Source of the DNA: Drosophila pseudoobscura
Lineage: Eukaryota > Arthropoda > Insecta > Diptera > Drosophilidae
NCBI RefSeq assembly: GCF_009870125.1
Contig: NC_046681.1
Span: 27,240,001-27,304,000 of the forward strand
Length of the DNA stretch: 64,000 nucleotides
Direction of reading: 5' to 3'
Within the stretch, counting starts at the first letter, position 1. Every line of letters begins with the position of its first letter. This document shows positions 56,701-64,000 of the stretch, piece after piece. The translations under genes were made by a program, and so were the position numbers. A model generated the notes under the pieces. The model did not search any database, was not told the origin of the DNA, and worked only from the letters and a program-made list of their open reading frames with translations.

Positions 56701-59700
56701 ACTGCGACACGTGTTGTCCGGCACTGGGTTCAAGCGAGTTCAGTCTATTAATCGATATGTGCATGGACGAGTGTGTGCTTGCATAGTTAGAGCAACTAGC
56801 AGACTGGACCTAGCCCTATTCCCCAACTAGTTAAATGCAACTTTATTTTCTTTTTGCGGCCTGTGGCTCCGTCTGCGCACGAACAACGCATTTTTGTGCT
56901 TGTCATGCCGGTAATGACTCCAACAATAACAATAACAACATCAACAACAACAACAAAAGCAGCAACGAGAAAAACAGAACATGCCACAACTTTGGAGCTG
57001 CTCTCTGGAGCCAAAGCCGAGGCCGAGCCCGCCCCAACTGATCCATGAAACTCAACCGAGCGCGTCCACAGCTCCATCCCCCGGCACCAACCCCCTGCAC
57101 CATCCCCCTACACCAGCACCAGCACCAGCAGCCACATTGCCAGCCATTCCATCCATGGGTTCTACTTGGCCGACCAGTGCGACGTCAGTGCTCGTTCGAG
57201 TATTCCTTTGTTGCTGTTATGCTTTTCAAATTCCTTTGTGGCATTAAATGTAATGAAAAGAGCTCTGGAAAATGCTCCAAAAGACAGAGGTGGCGGTGGA
57301 GAGAGAGCGATGGAGAGCAGAGCAGAGCAGAGCAGGCTCGTCGCGATAATTATAATGGCTGGTTGACATGAAAGCAAGAGTGTGGTGTGGTGCGACCAAG
57401 TGCGGGCCTCATACCGGGCCTTAATGCTGGAGTTGGAGTTCCAAGTGCCCCTCATGGGGTTGATGTTGATCCTCATGGAACACACAGGAAGATTAAGTTT
57501 TCCCGCCATGAATGGGGTTGATCCTCTGTCAATCTGTCCGTAAACCATAAAAGCGTGCCCCCATAAATGCGAGAATAATTACTAATTAAAAGGCAATTCC
57601 ACTTAATTATGAAAGTGTAACATCATTTAATTGCTGGCTTGATGTCTATAATTCCATTTGATTTATTCAAAATTTCTTTAAAATTTGAATGTATTTGCAT
57701 GCGGGTGAGGCTTGAAAGTTTTTATTTAATTGAAGGAAAGTGTTACAGCTTCGAGTTTAAATGTATATCCTCCTCTCTCTCTCTCCTGAACATCCACAAG
57801 GGTTCCCCTATTCACAGAAGAACAGCGCCTGGTGCTCGGGTTCTTCTGCGAATTGTTCTGGGAACACTGTTTCCAACATTTGCATTCGTAATTGGATTGT
57901 CAGGGCGATGCGCCTTTGATTGATTTGCAAAAGGGTTTGTCTTCGAAATCAGCTTAGAAATTACAACCAGCTCATTGTATTTAATAAGTCTATGGGAATT
58001 TGATGGACACCTTACAATGGAGCCCAAATGAGTTACATAAGTCCCAGCTGTTCCCACGCTGCTCTCAGAATATCACACTCACACTCCACCCAGGTCTATA
58101 CATAATTGAATTAAACGCACATGAAATCGGCTACTGGTATTTTCATGTACAAACAAATATTTTACCTAAGCCTCTGCACCCCTCCTCTCAAAGGAATGGA
58201 CTAAGAAAGACAAATCATGTTGGCCAGGCCATGCCGGACCCTTTAGGGCTAACCAAATGAGGTGTAGTTGTCTTGGCCATGATTCTCCCTCCGATTTAGC
58301 TTCTGTTTGTGGTTCTCCTCCCTGTTCAGCTTCTGTTTGTTTCCTCCTCTGATTTAGCTTCGGTTTTCTTATTCCATATGGGTTTCAGTCTCAGTCTCAG
58401 TCTGAGTCTGTCTGCTTTTGGCTCTGTTTCTGCTGTTTCATCGTAATTATCAACTTGAAAAAGCGCTCATTACTCCTCGGTGGGGAAAAACTCTATAGAA
58501 GAAACTGAGGAAAAGAAAAGAGAAGATTGCCAACTAATCATTGTTAGAAAGTGAAGTTGTCGTTGTTGTTTCAGTTTATGTTGGCCAAACGAGTTACACG
58601 AGTCTACCATCCAAATAAGTGAATGTATACACCAGATTGAGACCTGTATGGATGAGAATGATGATGGTTTCCTTTCCATTTCGAGCTAAAGACTTTAACT
58701 GTGGTCAGTGGGGAGGAGAAAGAATCGAAAGACAGATCATCAGACCAACCCTCATTTCACACAGTTCTAACCCTTCTCAGGCCCTCTCCACACTCATAAA
58801 TTGTTAGAATCTGTAAGCCCCTCTCCCAGCCACCCAGACACTTGTCTGGCATAAATCAAATCCCATTTAATGGACGAGTACACTTCCCCTAAGCCCAAGT
58901 AAACAATTCAATTTGGCAAACCCACAGCAAAACCCTCCCCCTGTACCAAAAAAACGACTCAAAATTCAGATCACAATTTGATAATCCGCAGAGCCACTTA
59001 AAAAATCAATTGAAACCCGCAGAAGCGAGGGCATAAATCAATAGAACTTAGGTCTATGGAAATTATTGCCAGCCGCTAGAGCCGCTCCCACGCTCTGCAG
59101 GATGCACAAGGCCAGCGAACGGGTGAGGAAACTCCCTCGACACAGGGCACAGGCCACAGGACACGGGACACAGGAAGTATTTGGTCAACTCAAAAAACAG
59201 AGCCCCAGAGGAAAAGCCGAATGACAATCGGGGCAGGAATGGATGGAAGGATACAAATGTGGGAACTTGAATGTCACGTGTGCTTTTAATTGATTTCTGG
59301 CAGGCGATTTGCATGGGAAACATTTGATTGCACGGGGGCAAAGGGATTCCCAGTAAAGGGCCCGGCTCGTCTGGTAATTAACCAAGAAGCGACAGGCGAC
59401 AACAAATATTGTGTTAATATCCATAAATTGAGGCGAAGCCCGGGCCCAGCCGAACCTTAACCCTTTTGCTGAGTGACGGTTTGGCTGTCATTAAATTTGC
59501 ATAGAATGTTGGCCTCCGAAACGCTGCGAACCAAAACCGCCCCATTGTCTCCGTCTCCACCTCTATTTTCCCCCCCACATCCATTTTCATCCAAGTCCAG
59601 CTCCGTTTGCGACATACCTTGAGGGCACTCAGCCAGAACCAGAACTCTGCCCCGGAGACCATACCCCAATGTATATAAAAATATATTTATTTTTATTTAG

Positions 59701-62700
59701 TTGCACGCGTTAATTTATTCTACAGAACTGAACAGAACAGAACAGCGACCATGCCACGTCTTTGCCTTTGCCTCTGCCTCTGTCTTTGCTTCTTTCTCTT
59801 CGAAAACCACATCCGAAAATTATACAATAAAATGTAAAATAAACTCGTTGTTGGCAGCCATTCGAAATTGTTATTGCCAATGGATATTTATACAAACAGC
59901 TGCGAGCCGATCCAACCACAAGAAAGTGCAGCGTCCTCCCGCTGACCCCGACCCCCTCGAAGACCCAATCCCCACTCCCATTCTCAGTCGCAGGCCAAGT
60001 CGAACCTTGTCAATCTGCCAGAGAATACGAGTACCAGACAGGGGCGGGGCACAGGCAACATCCACATCGAAGAAATGACAGTGCCACAGACAGACCGACA
60101 GACACTCGTCCAAAACGGAAGCAGTTAAGCTTTGAATAATTTATGAATACTCACCAAGCTCAAGAGGTGCAAAAGTTGCATATCAATTTGAAAGAACTCG
60201 AAGGAGGCATTCGGGTATATGTAAACTTATATTGAGGGAAGTTCCAGATTGGAGGAACTTAATTTTAACACTTTTTCTTTGCTTTCGGTTCTCGAATGTG
60301 AATTTTATTAAAGGGAATACCCTCGGAGAAGATGAACCTAATCAGCAAAAAGATATTATAAGTCATTTTGGCTATATGTAGTGAAATCTCTTTGTGACTT
60401 GTTCGAACCAACCAGCTTTAGAAATATACTGATTGCATAATTTTTACAGGATATATTCCTGGAGTAAATTCCCTTTGAAAGTATATCTTCTATACATCGT
60501 CTAAAGCGTAACTATTTGTTCTAAGTGGCTATTTATAATTTATTTGCAACTCGAAAGAGCCGCTGGCCAATGCTATAGTATAATCCCAATTCTAACCAAA
60601 CTGCCACAGAGCCACAGCCCAGAAGCCACCGAATCAATCACTTCCATCATATTTAGTATGCCAATGACAGTCTATGCTCCCCGACCGTACAAAGACCCAC
60701 TTGACTGCTGCTGCGGTTGCTGCTGTCCTGTACGGTGGTCACCCGAATATGGAGTTGGGGACTTTGTGGTGTGTGGTGTGGTGTGGCGTGGCGTGGCGTG
60801 GCCACTTCCTAATTTGGTTCCGCTATTTATTGTCGCATACTCTTTTTTCCTTCGTATTTATTATTTAATTTGTTGTAGCTGGTGTGGAATTCCAAGTGCC
60901 AAATGCAGGCAGGCAGGCAGCGGCAGCGGCAGCGGTCAATGCTTTGTATGCCAAATGCAAAGGTCCAATGGGGGAAGTCGAAACCAACGCCCCAACAGAA
61001 TCGTTTGAAGAGGTGCGGAGCAGGAGGCGGAGACGGAGGCCCAGTAGAGTTCTCTACATTAAAACAGTAAAAGAAATTGAAAATGACACTGATTGCCATA
61101 ACGGATGTATCTACTAGTACGTATAGGATGGCTATTTTGGGGCTGCTGGAATGGTGGTACTTCCTTTTGGGTGTGGCTGACCTTCATGGCACACAACATT
61201 TCGACTATTCCGCTCGTTCGGCTTTCTATTTCTACTGCTAATCTGCATAAATTCCTCTGCCCCCAAAGCGGATTCAGACACAAACACAGCCACACACAAT
61301 CAACAACACGAGCAGGAACAACCTGAGAAAATAACCGCCAAGCGAACAGTTTATTTCGAGCTAAGCACTAAATTAGCTCGCTTAGCTGGGAAATCGCTGG
61401 GGGAGCGGGATCGGGGGCTTAGACGAAAACGCCGACGACGAAGATTGCTCGCATACCAGAGAGCCTCCACTTCCGCCTGGAAAATGCCTTGGGAAAGAGG
61501 AACAAATGAAAGAAAGAAAGAATGCGACCGGCATAGAATTCAGATTTAGCTGCCTTGACGACTACGCATGGCTGTTTGTTGGAGGTAGAGGACTGTGGGA
61601 ATGGGTCACAGTCACATCTGAAGTGGGTTACATCTTCCATACATTCGTACTTCTGCTGTGGTTGTGGGTGCTGTCGATCCGCGCTGATGTTGGTTGATCC
61701 TAAGGAATGCCGTGAAAAGCGCACTGGATCTTGTCTTTGTCAGTGTCAGTGCCATTGTCAGGGCAGATGTCGCCGTTGTTGGTCTCTTTTAGAATAATTG
61801 TCAGCCAGTGGCATGTACTTGGAAGCCAGGTCGGGGCCGTGGCATGACAAACTTTGAAAATGCGATTCAGCAGGAAGATTTTACGTTCAGATATTTGAGT
61901 TTCATCAACTAAGCTGTAAGTTGCAAACAAATGACATAAGATAATAGCATCATTTACTCTATTCCTACTGGTAACACCTGCTCCCTATCTTGGCAGCTAC
62001 CACTGTCCACAAATGAATACTTAATACGCAAATGCATTTCGCTTACTTATACGCCCAGGCGGCGCATTGAACTCTGTGGCGCTTCAAACAAAAGACTTAG
62101 GCAACGAACTGGCGCGGAGGCATGCCAAAAACGGGTTTGGCCAAACGACAAACGCAGTTCCATAGAGCAGCCCTGGGCAGTGCTCCCCCTATGCCACACC
62201 CACCATTAACAATGATGCTCCCCCGTACCTTGATGCCCAGACAGACAACAGGACAGGTTACCAATGTTCGATATGTGTACTGGGTACTGGATACTGGATG
62301 GAGTTGCGTTGCTCCTGTTCCCATGGTTCGACATGCACAAACGTGTTCGTTCGCAGATGAGTCATCGTGCCCGCTCTCTGTCAGGTGGTGCCAGGTACCA
62401 CAGATTCAGAAACAGGTATGAGAGAACAGTATTTCACAAGATTGTGCATGTCTTAGCTCAGGTTGGCTTGGCTTTGGCTATTGATTCCCTTTGCTCTTTG
62501 GCTGTTTCCTTTTGGCCTCTGCGCCTCTGTTTTTGTTGACTTGTAGCATGGGAAAGTATCTGCGGATCTGCGGATTGATATATCCGCAACCTTCGGGTGC
62601 CAAACCCAGCGGCTTGTCAAAAATCCTACACACATCGCGGCTAAAATAATTCACAACATACCTCGATTGCTCCAGTGCCTAGTATCTTGGCCTCTTTGTC

Positions 62701-63558
62701 ACACGTCGCTTGCTCAATGTAAATTAAGAACACAGCCGCACTGACGACCATTTATGGCCCGACTTCAACCTCAACCCAGGCCGAGAGAACTGGTTTGCAA
62801 TTAAACAACTAAACAAAAAAATTATTAAGCAAAATGAGTCTGAAATTAATTATTTATGCGCACAAGAGAAGGAGGCAGAATAAAGAACCCCAAGCCCAAG
62901 CCCAAACCACAAGCCCCAAGACAGATCCAACACAAGTGGGCGTCTCCAGTGGCTAGGAGGAGAGCTTCCAAGAACCATAAGCCATAACTCTAGCCAGGGC
63001 TAATGCGGTATACTGGTACTGGTACTGGTATATGGATAGGACTGGAAAAACAGTTCACAGTTCAGTAAGCACGACACTCCACTCCCCCTTTTGGCCGGGG
63101 CAGTGGCAGTGGCAGTGGCAGTGGTAGCTGCAACGCGTGCCAACTGGGCAGCTGCAGGCGGTGTACCTACAGACACCACCCCGATCGTCATACACGAGTT
63201 CACAGCTCCAGCTCCACCAGCCCGCATAATTTAGAGTCCGTTCAAGAGCCAGACCAGAACCCGGTCCAAGAGCCAATTCAAGTCCAAGAGCAGCACCCAG
63301 GAGCAATAATGCACGTAAATATTCAGAGCCAGAGATAGATCCGACCCGACCCTATGGAACTCCGCTGCACTTTTAGACCTATTACCCTCTTCTGTCGACC
63401 ATGACATTTGTTGAAATTTGTTTAAAATTTATATAAATGGTTGGACCAACTCCAACTCTAACTGCAGTCTAGCCTGAAATGAGCTTTACTTGGCTGCAGC
63501 ACAACGAATTTCCAATAAACTGAACCCAAAACCTGTAAACTTTTGACACCACTCGAAC
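53712..63558. other. Gene-poor region between the distal Traf4 exon and the CYB5D1-like gene (9.8 kb)
   Basis: No exon is supported. The longest open frames (55726-56208, 60544-61008) have skewed low-complexity composition and no family resemblance. The region includes a GATTTC repeat (56101-56125), an AACTG repeat near 54880-54900, a GCAGA run near 57310-57330, a GTGGTGTGGCGTGGCGTGG run near 60775-60800 and a GGCAGT repeat near 63100-63122. Further upstream non-coding Traf4 exons could lie here but cannot be seen. Confidence 0.45.
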
Positions 63559-64000
63559 TCAAGCAATGGTTATATCATCTGTGTAGTAGAGCCAAATGGA
63601 GGGGGGCGGTAGCTCCACATCGCAGTCCTCCTCATCTATCAGACCGTTCTCGTCCAAGGTGCCGTTCAGGTCGAGCTGGCCGCAGGCCTTTCCCTGCGGG
63701 AGAGATCATTCAAGAAGGGGTGTCTCTGGAGAACAGAGATAAACTTACTCCATTGGAGAACTTGCGCCACTCGTAGCTGCCCGCATGGTGATTGTAGTGC
63801 TGCTTGTACTTCTGTTGGATGTCGTAGATAGTGTCTTCATCGCACACGGTCATGAACAGGGTCTGGGCCGTCAGGGCATTGATGATTCGAATAAGGCGTG
63901 CACGTCGTGTGAGTCTCCCAATGTGATAGAAGGGATCCTGACTCCACATTGCGCCATTGGTCTTGGCAAACTCACTGATAGCCACCTCCAGGATAGGTGG
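63559..64000 (-). CDS. CYB5D1-like protein, C-terminal exons (5' end beyond the window)
   Basis: Two exons are visible: 63749 to beyond 64000, and 63559-63693, joined in phase across a 55-nt intron. The product reads ...EFAKTNGAMWSQDPFYHIG, RLIRIINALTAQTLFMTVCDEDTI, YEWRKFSNG, then GKACGQLDLNGTLDENGL and PPPSIWLYYTDDITIA at the stop. This matches the C-terminal half of cytochrome b5 domain-containing protein 1: W.Y/RKF, (L)D...TL(D/E)ENG, DEE and ILLYF.DD near the end. The heme-binding b5 domain itself lies outside the window. CYB5D1 proteins are linked to cilia in other animals; a similar role here is inference. Confidence 0.85.

Noticed and set aside
60544-61008. 154-codon open frame
   Set aside because: Cys/Gly/Val-rich translation of GTGGT and GGCAGC repeats; composition is not protein-like.
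36431-63558. tRNA, snRNA or microRNA genes in the gene-poor half
   Set aside because: I looked for tRNA B-box words and obvious long hairpins and saw none convincing. A covariance-model scan would be decisive.

Overview
This window looks like a euchromatic piece of a Drosophila genome. The evidence is compact genes with 58-80 nt introns, GT/AG junctions, Drosophila core-promoter words (DRE TATCGATA, the M1BP motif GGTCACACT, Inr+DPE), and a gene set matching D. melanogaster 2L cytological region 24E-F (Muller element B). I suspect an obscura-group species, mainly because of a 319-bp tandem repeat family. The species call is inference; the genus call is firm.

Layout. The left end (2-904) is the 3' coding end of a large unrecognised protein, followed by about 2.6 kb of AT-rich probable 3' UTR. 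Next is Dim1 (minus strand, U5 snRNP thioredoxin-fold protein), then a decayed patch in which an aldehyde dehydrogenase fragment abuts an arrow/LRP5-6 fragment. A secreted or single-pass His/Pro-rich membrane protein lies at 5.7-7.6 kb. The nine-exon TMEM94 orthologue l(2)k05819 spans 9.1-14.6 kb. Two tandem RFWD3-like RING paralogues lie at 14.9-17.2 kb. YIPF6 (CG3652) is at 18.1-19.0 kb, Tps1 (trehalose-6-phosphate synthase/phosphatase) at 19.3-23.1 kb and the GINS subunit Psf2 at 25.2-25.9 kb.

The region 26.2-30.66 kb is a large palindromic, foldback-like element whose arms carry 319-bp tandem repeats. A probable NXF-like pseudogene fragment follows, then Vps53 (31.4-34.3 kb), convergent with Traf4. 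The Traf4 TRAF-finger/MATH exon lies at 35.2-36.4 kb. It can be joined in phase to either of two candidate first coding regions, at 43.3 and 53.1-53.7 kb. From 36.4 to 63.5 kb I see only Traf4 introns and flanking regulatory DNA with simple repeats. The right end (63.56-64.0 kb) is the 3' end of a CYB5D1-like gene on the minus strand.

The genes are mostly unrelated housekeeping functions (splicing, ER/Golgi traffic, replication, sugar metabolism) packed closely, with one developmental gene, Traf4, occupying a gene-poor domain. I found no tRNA, rRNA, CRISPR or intact transposase gene. Exon joins were made by hand from splice signals, reading phase and family conservation; none is supported by transcripts here.
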